Source: Capillimicrobium sp035565675
GTDB taxonomy: Bacteria; Actinomycetota; Thermoleophilia; Solirubrobacterales; Solirubrobacteraceae
Assembly: GCA_035565675.1 (NCBI GenBank)
Contig: DATMSA010000104.1
Coordinates: 1-20,387 of the forward strand
DNA: 20,387 bases
Direction: 5' to 3'
The translations under genes were made by a program, and so were the position numbers. Shown one piece after another: positions 1 through 7,511 of the stretch. Below the pieces are notes generated by a model. It made no database searches. It saw only the letters and a list, made by a program, of their open reading frames with translations, and was not told the DNA's origin. The first letter of the stretch is position 1. Every line of letters begins with the position of its first letter.

Positions 1-1
1 C

Positions 2-1717
2 TGGATCGTCGGCATGAACGCCACGCGCGCGGCGACGATCCGCCTGCGCTCCTCGTTCGACGGCGCGGTGTCGCTCGGTCGCGTGCAGACGCCGACGCTC
101 GCGATCCTCGCCCGCCGCGAAGAGGAGATCGCGGCCTTCAAGCCCGAGCCCTACTGGATCGTCGACGCGACCTTCGAGGCCGACGGCGCCCGCCGCTACG
201 AGGGCCGCTTCCACGCCGGCGCCCAGCCGCGCGTCGCCACCGCGCAGGAGGCCGAGGCGATCGTCGCCGCCGTCCGCGGCCAGCGCGGCACGATCACCAA
301 GGTCGACAAGACCAAGCGCACCGAGAAGGCGCCGCTGCTGTACGACCTCACCTCGCTGCAGCGCGACGCCAACACCCGCTTCGGCTTCAGCGCCCGCCGC
401 ACGCTGGCCGCCGCCCAGCGCCTCTACGAGGAGCACAAGGCGCTCACGTACCCGCGCACGAACTCGCGCTACCTGACCAGCGACATGGTCGGCGAGATCA
501 AGCCGACGGCCGCGCTGCTGGGCGGCCAGCCCGACTACCGGGCCGCCGCCGAGTACGTCACCGGCCTGGACCTGCTGCCGCTGGCCCGCGTCGTCGCCGA
601 CGACAAGGTCGGCGACCACCACGCGATCATCCCCACCCGCGCCGAGCACCGCGTCGAGAAGATGAGCGACGACGACCGGCGCATCTACGACCTCGTCGTG
701 CGGCGCTTCCTGGCCGTCTTCCATCCCGACGCCGTGTTCGAGAACACGCGCGTGGAGACGACCGTCGCCGAGCACGTGTTCCGCACGCGCGGCAAGATCC
801 TGGTGGTGCCCGGCTGGCGCGGCGTGTACGGCGAGCTGGCCGAGGGCGAGCAGGGTGCCGACGACGACGAGGGCCGCGAGCAGCAGCTCCCGCGCCTGGA
901 GCAGGGCGAGGACGTCGAGACGCGCGAGGTCGCCGCGGCCGAGAAGGAGACCAAGCCGCCGCGCCGCTACAGCGACGCGTCGCTGCTGGCCGCGATGGAG
1001 ACCGCCGGCAAGCTCGTCGAGGACGAGGAGCTGCGCGAGGCGATGAAGGACTCCGGGATCGGCACGCCGGCCACGCGCGCGGCGATCATCGAGCGCCTCA
1101 TCGACGTCGGCTACGTCGAGCGCGACGGCCGCTCGCTGGTCTGCACCGAGAAGGGCGTCAACGTCATCCGCCTGCTCGACAACCACCCGCTGACGTCGCC
1201 GTCGCTGACCGGCGACTGGGAGCACCGGCTGGCGAAGATCGAGACCGGCGAGGACTCGCGGCCGCGGTTCATGGCCGACATCGCCAAGTTCGCCGGCGAG
1301 ACCGTGCAGGTGCTCGACGAGAAGCTCAAGGACGTGCGCATCCCGCGCGCGAACCTCGGCCCGTGCCCGGTGTGCGGGCGCGACATCGTCGAGAACCGCA
1401 AGGGCTACTCGTGCTGGTCGCGCGAGGATCCGGGCTGCGGCTTCGTGATCTGGAAGGCGAAGGCGGGCAAGACGCTGCCGCCCGCCACGGTGCGCGAGCT
1501 CGTGAAGGTCGGCTACACCGCCCGCCCGGTCACCGGCTTCCGGGGCCGCTCGGGTCGCTCGTTCCGGGCGCGCCTGGCGCTGGAGCAGACGCCCGAGGGC
1601 CGCTGGCGCGTCGAGTTCGACGAGCCGTGGGCCAAGGAGGGCGCCAAGCCGCCCGACGAGGAGACCGTGCCGACGACGGGCGCCGCCGCGGCGTCCGCTC
1701 CCGCGGAGGCGGCGTAG
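2..1717 (+). CDS. topB: DNA topoisomerase III-like (type IA, TopB family), 5' end outside the window
   Basis: Type IA topoisomerases cut one DNA strand through a 5'-phosphotyrosine and pass another strand to relax or decatenate DNA. The frame is open from base 2, so the Toprim domain and true start lie upstream; 571 residues are visible. Seen: the core motif SLGRVQTPTLAI near visible residues 24-35; the active-site box LTYPRTNSRYL, with the likely catalytic tyrosine encoded at 449-451; DHHAIIPT; and SGIGTPATRAAIIERL. The C-terminus carries a four-cysteine zinc-ribbon-like module (C-x2-C-x12-C-x7-C, about 1363-1440), followed by a GKTLP segment typical of the TopB C-terminal repeat and an acidic/Ala-rich tail. 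The tail runs into the next gene with no gap. The family is clear. TopB rather than TopA is preferred because of the NSRYL box and the C-terminal repeat, but the missing N-terminus leaves some doubt. No mobile-element genes sit beside it. Confidence 0.9.
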   Translation, partial: WIVGMNATRAATIRLRSSFDGAVSLGRVQTPTLAILARREEEIAAFKPEPYWIVDATFEADGARRYEGRFHAGAQPRVATAQEAEAIVAAVRGQRGTITKVDKTKRTEKAPLLYDLTSLQRDANTRFGFSARRTLAAAQRLYEEHKALTYPRTNSRYLTSDMVGEIKPTAALLGGQPDYRAAAEYVTGLDLLPLARVVADDKVGDHHAIIPTRAEHRVEKMSDDDRRIYDLVVRRFLAVFHPDAVFENTRVETTVAEHVFRTRGKILVVPGWRGVYGELAEGEQGADDDEGREQQLPRLEQGEDVETREVAAAEKETKPPRRYSDASLLAAMETAGKLVEDEELREAMKDSGIGTPATRAAIIERLIDVGYVERDGRSLVCTEKGVNVIRLLDNHPLTSPSLTGDWEHRLAKIETGEDSRPRFMADIAKFAGETVQVLDEKLKDVRIPRANLGPCPVCGRDIVENRKGYSCWSREDPGCGFVIWKAKAGKTLPPATVRELVKVGYTARPVTGFRGRSGRSFRARLALEQTPEGRWRVEFDEPWAKEGAKPPDEETVPTTGAAAASAPAEAA

Positions 1718-2625
1718 TCCGCACGCGGCGCGAGCGGGCGCGGGCGCAGCTCCTGGGGGAGCGGGCCGCGCGCACGCCGGTCGAGATCGTGCGGTGGCTG
1801 CTGGCCGTGCAGGCCCAGGATCCGGGCGCGTGGCCGCTGGCGCTGCGGGCGCGGGGCAGCGGGTTCGGGCGCTCCGACGCCGTCGGCGCCCGCGAGCTGG
1901 TGCGCGGCTGGCTGATGCGCGGGACGCTGCACGTCGTGTGCGGCGAGGACTGGTGGTGGCTGCACGCGCTGACCGCCCGGCGCGGGGTGGAGCGCGACGC
2001 GGCGTCGGACGCCGTCGTGGCGGTGCTCGAGGACGAGGGGCCGCTGGAGCGCCACCCGCTGATCGAGCGGCTGGCGGCGCGGGGCCTCGTGCTCGAGGGC
2101 CAGGCGTTCCCGCACCTGCTCGCGCGCTGCTGCGCGCTGGGCGACGTCGTGATGGCCGGCGAACGCTTCGTGCTCGCCCGCGACTGGGTGGGGACGCCGC
2201 CGCGGCCGGTCGACCGCGACGCGGCGCTGCGCGAGCTGGGCGTGCGCTACGCCCGCGCGCATCCGGGCGCCGGCGTCGAGGACCTGGCCGCGTGGTCGGG
2301 CCTCGGCCTGCGGGCGGCGCGCACGGCGCTGGCCGGCGTGGCGCCGGCGGCCCCGCTCGAGGAGGAGGACGGGCCGCTGGGCCCGCGCCTGCTGCCGGCG
2401 CTCGACCCGCTGCTGCTGGGCTGGCGCGACCGCACGCCCACCGTCCCCGACGCGCTGGCCCGCCGCGTCCACCCGGGCGGCGGCATGCTGCGCCCGGTCG
2501 CGCTCGACGACGGCCTCGTCGCCGGCACGTGGGGGATGCCGCGCGGCGAGCCGGCGGTCGACGCGCCCGACCCGGCGCGCTTCGCGGCCGAGGCCGCCGA
2601 CGTGCGGCGGTTCGAGGCGTCCTGA
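1627..2625 (+). CDS. Winged-helix protein of the AlkZ-like DNA glycosylase superfamily (HTH_42); start uncertain
   Basis: The product resembles the winged-helix 'HTH_42' family, whose characterised members (Streptomyces AlkZ, E. coli YcaQ) are DNA glycosylases that remove alkylated bases and unhook interstrand crosslinks. Seen: family-like similarity begins at about 1723 (TRRERARAQLL), followed by the block AVQAQDP at about 1804. This carries the Q-x-Q pattern used as the catalytic motif in AlkZ. Further on are RGTLHVV, a W-rich stretch and the C-terminal LLPALDPLLLGWRDR segment typical of the family. Oddly, there is no ATG, GTG or TTG at the expected start. The nearest in-frame codons are GTG 1627, inside the topoisomerase gene, and GTG 1789, which would delete the first helix. 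I list 1627 only because it keeps the whole domain. Assignment as an active glycosylase is inference. Confidence 0.75.
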   Translation: MGQGGRQAARRGDRADDGRRRGVRSRGGGVVRTRRERARAQLLGERAARTPVEIVRWLLAVQAQDPGAWPLALRARGSGFGRSDAVGARELVRGWLMRGTLHVVCGEDWWWLHALTARRGVERDAASDAVVAVLEDEGPLERHPLIERLAARGLVLEGQAFPHLLARCCALGDVVMAGERFVLARDWVGTPPRPVDRDAALRELGVRYARAHPGAGVEDLAAWSGLGLRAARTALAGVAPAAPLEEEDGPLGPRLLPALDPLLLGWRDRTPTVPDALARRVHPGGGMLRPVALDDGLVAGTWGMPRGEPAVDAPDPARFAAEAADVRRFEAS

Positions 2626-2655
2626 CGGCGACATCGCCGCGGCCGATCGGACACG

Positions 2656-3993
2656 ATGCCGCCCGTGCCGCGCCGGATCGCCCTCGCCCTCGCCGCCGTC
2701 CTCGCGCTCGCCGCCGCGCTCCCGGCCGCGGGCGCCCGCGCCGCCGCGCCGCAGCTGCCCCCGCGCGACACGGCGATCGCCGGGGAGACGCTGCGGGTCG
2801 CGCCCGGCGTGCGCTTCTACCACCTGCTCGCCCGCGCCGCCGACCCGGCCGCGCCGCTCGTCCTCTACCTCGCCGGCGGCCCGGGCGCGTCGTCGCTGTC
2901 GCCGGCCTTCGTCGGCAACGGGCCGTGGCTGCTGGAGGACCCGTTCGCGCCCGGGACGCCGCGGGTGCGCCCGAACCCGTGGTCGTTCCACCGCCTCGCG
3001 CACGTCGTCTACCTCGACCAGCCGCGCCACACCGGCTTCTCGCACGGCCGCGCCCCGTACGTGACGACGCTGCGGGCCGCGGGCCGCGACCTCGTCGCCT
3101 GGCTGCGCGCCTTCGACCGCCGCCACCCGGAGCTCGCCGACCGGCCGCTCGTCGTGGCCGGCGAGTCGTTCGCCGGCGCGTACCTGTCGGAGCTGACCCG
3201 CCGTCTGCTCGCCGGCCAGGGTGGCGCGCACCGCTTCGCCGGCGTGTTCCTCGAGGCCCCGTCGCTCGGCCCCGCCGGCGCCGCGCCCGCGTGGACCGAG
3301 CGGGCCGCGCTGTGCCGGATGGGGCTCGTGCCCGCGGGCGCCTGCGCGCCGGGCGCGCCCGGCTCGCGCGCCGCGCTGCAGGCCGAGTCGGCGCTGACCC
3401 CGATGCGCACCGGCGTGCTGCGCTTCGGCCGCGGCCCGCGGGTGCCGCGCGCGCTGCGCGGCGTCCGCGTCCCGATGCCGCTCGACGGGCTCGAGTTCCC
3501 GGCCGGCGGCCTCGTCCGCCGCCATCTCGGCTTCTCGCCGAACCCGTACGACGTGCGGCTGCCGTGCCGGCCCAGCGGCGGCTTCCCGCCCTGGTGCTAC
3601 GACCAGCGCAAGCTCACCGCGCTGCTCGACGCGCCGCGGACGCGGGCGTGGCTGGGCGGGGGCATCCCGGCGCGGCGCCCGTGGCGCTTCGCCGACTTCG
3701 CCGTCTCCGTCGCGCTGAGCTTCCGCGACCGGCCGCCGTCGAACGCCCCGTACGCGGCGGCGCTGCGGGCCGGGGTGCCGGTCACGATCGTCTTCGGCGG
3801 CCGCGACTGGATCGTCAACCCGGTCAGCGGCCGCTGGCTGGCCGACCGGATCGCCGCCGCGGCGGGCGCGGCGGCGGACCGGCTGACCGTCGTCGAGCTG
3901 GCCGAGGCCGGGCACCTCGTCGGCCACGACCAGCCGGAGGCGACGTTCCGGCTGCTGGAGCGGCTGCTCGCCGTCAGCGGCGCTTCGCCCTGA
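2656..3993 (+). CDS. Secreted serine carboxypeptidase (peptidase family S10)
   Basis: S10 enzymes remove C-terminal residues from peptides, usually at acidic pH. This 445-residue protein starts at ATG 2656 with a short Arg-containing N-region, then a long Ala/Leu hydrophobic core ending near AGARA, so it is probably exported by Sec. Seen: the oxyanion-hole motif GGPGASS (residues 74-80), DQPRHTGFSHG, the nucleophile elbow GESFAG with Ser171, the catalytic aspartate in GGRDW (Asp384), and the catalytic histidine in AGHLVGHDQP (His420). All triad members are present, and length fits the family. The usual Cys in GGPGCSS is Ala here. The gene begins 30 bp after the winged-helix gene and overlaps the convergent downstream gene by 20 bp at the 3' ends. 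Substrate is unknown; a role in scavenging external peptides is inference. Confidence 0.87.
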   Translation: MPPVPRRIALALAAVLALAAALPAAGARAAAPQLPPRDTAIAGETLRVAPGVRFYHLLARAADPAAPLVLYLAGGPGASSLSPAFVGNGPWLLEDPFAPGTPRVRPNPWSFHRLAHVVYLDQPRHTGFSHGRAPYVTTLRAAGRDLVAWLRAFDRRHPELADRPLVVAGESFAGAYLSELTRRLLAGQGGAHRFAGVFLEAPSLGPAGAAPAWTERAALCRMGLVPAGACAPGAPGSRAALQAESALTPMRTGVLRFGRGPRVPRALRGVRVPMPLDGLEFPAGGLVRRHLGFSPNPYDVRLPCRPSGGFPPWCYDQRKLTALLDAPRTRAWLGGGIPARRPWRFADFAVSVALSFRDRPPSNAPYAAALRAGVPVTIVFGGRDWIVNPVSGRWLADRIAAAAGAAADRLTVVELAEAGHLVGHDQPEATFRLLERLLAVSGASP

Positions 3994-4423
3994 ACGTCGC
4001 CGAGCCGTCGCACACGGTGATCGTCGTCGTCATCGTGAGGACGTCGAAGTCGCTCGTCGAGTAGTTCACCGACAGCTTCCCGCTGATCGTGCGCCCGCGG
4101 CGCGCGCCGTCGAAGTGCTGGTTCATCGTGACGTCGCGGTTGACGACCGCGCTGCGGCGCAGCTCGCTGACCGTCTGGTCGCCGGCGCCCAGCGTGAACG
4201 GGCCCGACGGCGTGAAGCGCTCGATCCCTGCCCGCGTCCCTCCGGTGCCCGAGGTCGCCACGCAGACGACCGGGATGGCGGCGTCGACCTTGGTCACCCG
4301 CTTGCCGGAGACCGTGAGGGTGACGTCGGAGCCGGCGGCCTTGCCCTGGTAGGTGGCGGCGGCCGCCGGGGCGGCGAGGACGAGGCAGGACGCGAGCGTG
4401 AGGAGTGTGAGACGGTGATGCAT
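3974..4423 (-). CDS. Small secreted protein of unknown function
   Basis: I do not recognise the family. The 149-residue product begins at an ATG (complement of 4421-4423) with MHHRLTLLTLASCLVLAAPAAAA, written here only to describe it: a basic start, a hydrophobic core and an AxA cleavage site, so a Sec signal peptide is clear. The mature part is about 125 residues, rich in Thr, Ser, Val and Gly in an alternating pattern that suggests beta-strands. It has two cysteines, one near the front (VVCVAT) and one near the end (TVCDGS), that could form a disulfide. It ends in the basic RAKRR. Its start faces the AddAB operon across 92 bp, and its stop lies inside the end of the carboxypeptidase gene (20-bp tail-to-tail overlap). 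Third positions are strongly GC, supporting real coding. Confidence 0.72.
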   Translation of the reverse strand: MHHRLTLLTLASCLVLAAPAAAATYQGKAAGSDVTLTVSGKRVTKVDAAIPVVCVATSGTGGTRAGIERFTPSGPFTLGAGDQTVSELRRSAVVNRDVTMNQHFDGARRGRTISGKLSVNYSTSDFDVLTMTTTITVCDGSATFRAKRR

Positions 4424-4458
4424 CGGATCAGCGTACGGCGCCGCCGGGCGCGCGCATC

Positions 4459-4491
4459 GGGGACCCCCCTCGGGCGCGCGGCGCCGTCCCC
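4459..4491. repeat. GC-rich nested inverted repeat between divergent genes
   Basis: GGGGAC (4459-4464) is complementary to GTCCCC (4486-4491). Inside it GGCGC (4473-4477) pairs with GCGCC (4481-4485) around a 3-nt loop, leaving an 8-nt bulge on one side. It lies 24 bp before the chosen AddB start and 35 bp upstream of the divergent secreted-protein start, so it may sit in a promoter or 5' leader. In such GC-rich DNA it could also be chance. Confidence 0.35.
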
Positions 4492-4515
4492 CGGGTGCGC
4501 GACGATGGGGTGCTC

Positions 4516-7509
4516 ATGCCGCTCGCGCTCGTCACCGGCCCCGCGAACTCGGCCAAGGCCCGCGCCGTCCTCGACGGCGTGCGCGCGGCGATCGACCGCG
4601 ACCCGCTGCTCGTCGTGCCGACGGGCGAGGACGTCGACCGCTACCGGCGCGAGCTGGCCGACGACGGGCTCGTGGTCGGCGTGCGGGTGCGCACGTTCGC
4701 CGGCCTCCTCGACGAGGCGGCCGAGCGCGCCGGGATCGAGGCGCGCCCGCTCGGCGAGATCGCGCGCCGGCGGGTCATGGCGGCGGTCGTGGCGCGGACC
4801 GAGCCGGCGGCGCTGGCCGACTCGGCGCGCACGCCCGGGTTCGCGGCCGCGGCGCTGACGCTGTGCGACGAGATCGAGGCCGCGCGCGTCGACCCCGGGC
4901 GACTGGCCGCGGGCCTGCGCGCGTGGGCGGGCGACGACGCCGGCCGCGCCGCCTACGGCGCCGACATCGCCGCGCTGTACCGCGGCTACCGCGCCGCGCT
5001 CGACCGGCTCGGCCGCCCCGACCGGACGTTGTGGGCCCTCGCCGCGCTCGACGCGCTGCGCGAGACGCCGCGGCGGTGGGGCCGCACGCCGGTCTTCTTC
5101 TACGGCTTCGACGACCTCACGCCGCTGCAGCGCGAGGCGGTCGACGCGCTCGCGATCGGCGTCGACGCCGACGTGTGGGTGTCGCTGACGTTCGAGCGCG
5201 GGCGCGACGCGTTCGCGGGCCGCGCGCGGACGGTCGCCGACCTCGAGCCGCTGGCCGTCCGGCGCATCGAGATGGAGCCCGAGGACCGCTACTACGCGCC
5301 GGCCTCGCGCGCCGCGCTGCACGCGCTCGAGCGCCGGCTGTTCGAGGGCGCCGGCGACGACGGCCCGGTCGATCCGGGCGACGCGGTGCGGCTGCTGTCG
5401 GCCGGCGGGGAGCGCGCCGAGGCCGAGCTGGTCGCCGCCGAGGCGCTCGCGCTCCTGGGGGACGGCGTCCCCGCCGAGGAGATCGCGATCGTCGTGCGCT
5501 CGCTCGACGACGCGGCGCCGCTGCTGGAGAGCACGCTCAGCGCGTTCGGGGTGCCGTTCGCGCTGCGGCGCACCGTGCCCCTGGGCCGCCTGCCGGCCGG
5601 CCGGGCGCTCCTCGGGCTGCTGCGCGCGGCGCTGCTGGACGGCGCCGCCGGCGACCTGCTCGCCCACCTGCGCGCGCCCGGCGCCCGGCGCGACCCGCGG
5701 GCCGTGGACCACCTCGAGCGCGAGGTGCGCCGCACCGGCGCCGAGACGGCCGCGGCCGCGCTCGCGCTGTGGCCCCACGAGGAGCCGAGCGCGCTGGGCC
5801 GGCTGCGCGCGGCCGCCGCGCGCGGCGCCGCCGAGCTGTGCGACGCGCTCGCCGCCGAGCTCGGGCGGATGCTGGGCGGGCTGGGCGGGGCTCCGGCCGC
5901 TGCGGGCGACGGCGACGGCGCCCCGCCGGTCCCGCCGCGCCTGGACGCCGGCGCCCGCGAGCTCGCGCGCGCCGTCGAGGCCGGCCGCGCCGCGCTGGCC
6001 GAGCTCGCCGCGCTCGCGCGCGAGGCGCCCGCGCTCGCCCCCGACCCCGCCGAGCTCGCCGCCCAGCTCGCGGACGTCCCGGTCGCGGTCGGCGACCCGC
6101 CGGGCCCCGGCCGCGTCACGGTCACCGACCCGCTCGCGCTGCGCGCCCGCCGCGTCCGCGCGCTGATCCTCGCCGGCCTGCAGGAGGGCGCGTTCCCGCG
6201 GCCCGCCCGGCCCGAGCCGTTCCTGTCGGACGCCGAGCGCAAGGACCTGGCGCGCGTCTGCGGCATCGTGCTCGCCCACCACGAGGAGGCGCTCGCCGTC
6301 GAGCGCTACCTGTTCTACGCCGCCGTGTCGCGCCCGACCGAGCGGCTCGTGCTGGCCACGCGCACGGCCGACGACGACGGCGACCCGGCCATCCCGTCGT
6401 TCTTCCTCGACGACGTGCGCGACGTGCTCGGCCCGCTGCCGGTGCGCCACCGCCCGCTCGGCGCGGTCGGGTGGGACGGCCCGCCGCCGAGCCCGCGCGC
6501 GGCCGCCCGCGCCGCCGCGCACGCCGCTCCGCCGCGGCCGGCGCCGACGATCGCCCCGCTGCGCGGCGAGGCCGCGCTCGGCGCGCTGCGCGACCGGCCC
6601 GCCTGGTCGGCGTCCGCGCTGGAGAGCTGGGCCGGCTGCCCGGTGAAGTGGTTCGTCGAGCGCTACCTGAGCCTCGACGACCTCGAGCCCGCCGCCGAGC
6701 CGATCCTGCGCGGCTCGGTCGCCCACGCCGCGATGGAGCGCACGCTGCGCGAGCTGCGCGAGCGCACCGGCACCGCGAAGGTGCGCCCCGAGACGCTCGC
6801 GCAGGCGCGCGCCGTCCTCTCCGACGCGCTGGCCCAGGCCGCGGCGCGCACGCCGATGTCGGCCAGCCCGGAGCGGCTCGCCGCCGCCCGCCGGCGCCTG
6901 GAGGCCGACCTCGACCGCTACCTCGACGCCGCCGCCCACGACGGCAGCGCCTACGAGCCGCTGCACGTCGAGGTCGGCTTCGGCTTCGACGCCGGCGACG
7001 AGTACGCCGACGAGCCGACCGCGTCCGGGCCGCAGCTCCCGGCGCTGGAGCTGCAGGCGCCCGACGGGCCGCTGCGGCTGCGCGGGCGCATCGACCGCGT
7101 CGACGTCGACCCGGAGGGGCGGCGGGTGCAGGTCGTCGACTACAAGACCGGCCGCGTGTTCCCCGGCGGCCGCTGGCTGCAGGACCGCGCGTTCCAGGCC
7201 GCCGTGTACCTGAAGGCGGCCGCGGAGCACCTCGGGCTGGAGCCGGTCGGCGCGTTCTACCAGCCGCTGTCGGCCGCCGACATGCGCCGCCGCGGGCTCA
7301 TCGCCGACGACGCCGACCCGGATCTCGACGTGGTCGGCACCGACCGCAAGCCGGCCGACGAGGTGCGCGCGACGCTCGACGCGGTCATCGACCTCGTGGT
7401 CGCAGCGGCCGCCGAGGCTCGCGCCGGGCGGCTGGAGCCGCGCCCGGACACGTGCACGCCCCGCAAGACGTGCGCGTACCCGGGCATCTGCCGCTGCGAG
7501 GTCGCGTGA
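4516..7509 (+). CDS. addB: AddB-like subunit of an AddAB helicase-nuclease (PD-(D/E)XK nuclease)
   Basis: AddB pairs with AddA to resect double-strand ends for RecA-mediated repair; its helicase part is normally inactive and its C-terminal nuclease cuts one strand. I chose ATG 4516 because GATGGGG sits just before it and MPLALVTGP is the family's first strand; GTG 4495 is an alternative. Seen: a decayed P-loop GPANSAKA near residue 8, which lacks the GK[ST] pattern; an AddB-type helicase remnant (EEIAIVVRS, LILAGLQEGAFPR, YLFYAAVSRP); then a nuclease domain with SWAGCP (Cys708), HAAME, GRIDRVD (Asp860) and VVDYKTG (Asp875, Lys877). The C-terminus has Cys980, Cys986, Cys992 and Cys994, so a 4Fe-4S cluster with Cys708 is likely. 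The 997 residues fit AddB, which usually exceeds 1100, at the short end. It is translationally coupled to the next gene. Confidence 0.88.
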   Translation: MPLALVTGPANSAKARAVLDGVRAAIDRDPLLVVPTGEDVDRYRRELADDGLVVGVRVRTFAGLLDEAAERAGIEARPLGEIARRRVMAAVVARTEPAALADSARTPGFAAAALTLCDEIEAARVDPGRLAAGLRAWAGDDAGRAAYGADIAALYRGYRAALDRLGRPDRTLWALAALDALRETPRRWGRTPVFFYGFDDLTPLQREAVDALAIGVDADVWVSLTFERGRDAFAGRARTVADLEPLAVRRIEMEPEDRYYAPASRAALHALERRLFEGAGDDGPVDPGDAVRLLSAGGERAEAELVAAEALALLGDGVPAEEIAIVVRSLDDAAPLLESTLSAFGVPFALRRTVPLGRLPAGRALLGLLRAALLDGAAGDLLAHLRAPGARRDPRAVDHLEREVRRTGAETAAAALALWPHEEPSALGRLRAAAARGAAELCDALAAELGRMLGGLGGAPAAAGDGDGAPPVPPRLDAGARELARAVEAGRAALAELAALAREAPALAPDPAELAAQLADVPVAVGDPPGPGRVTVTDPLALRARRVRALILAGLQEGAFPRPARPEPFLSDAERKDLARVCGIVLAHHEEALAVERYLFYAAVSRPTERLVLATRTADDDGDPAIPSFFLDDVRDVLGPLPVRHRPLGAVGWDGPPPSPRAAARAAAHAAPPRPAPTIAPLRGEAALGALRDRPAWSASALESWAGCPVKWFVERYLSLDDLEPAAEPILRGSVAHAAMERTLRELRERTGTAKVRPETLAQARAVLSDALAQAAARTPMSASPERLAAARRRLEADLDRYLDAAAHDGSAYEPLHVEVGFGFDAGDEYADEPTASGPQLPALELQAPDGPLRLRGRIDRVDVDPEGRRVQVVDYKTGRVFPGGRWLQDRAFQAAVYLKAAAEHLGLEPVGAFYQPLSAADMRRRGLIADDADPDLDVVGTDRKPADEVRATLDAVIDLVVAAAAEARAGRLEPRPDTCTPRKTCAYPGICRCEVA

Positions 7510-7511
7510 GC

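Noticed and set aside
1513..3927. Long minus-strand open frame of about 800 codons
   Set aside because: It runs antisense to the AlkZ-like and carboxypeptidase genes, is dominated by Arg, Ala, Gly and Pro, and shows no family motif. Stops are simply rare in DNA this GC-rich.
4294..7230. Minus-strand open frame of nearly 1000 codons opposite addB
   Set aside because: Composition is that of a shadow frame, with low-complexity Arg/Ala/Gly/Val runs, while the plus strand holds clear AddB motifs.
4863..7511. The AddA reading frame stays open far upstream, through most of addB
   Set aside because: Before 7506 the translation is Arg/Ala-rich noise; the AddA fold begins after ATG 7512. This is a lack of stops, not a fused protein.
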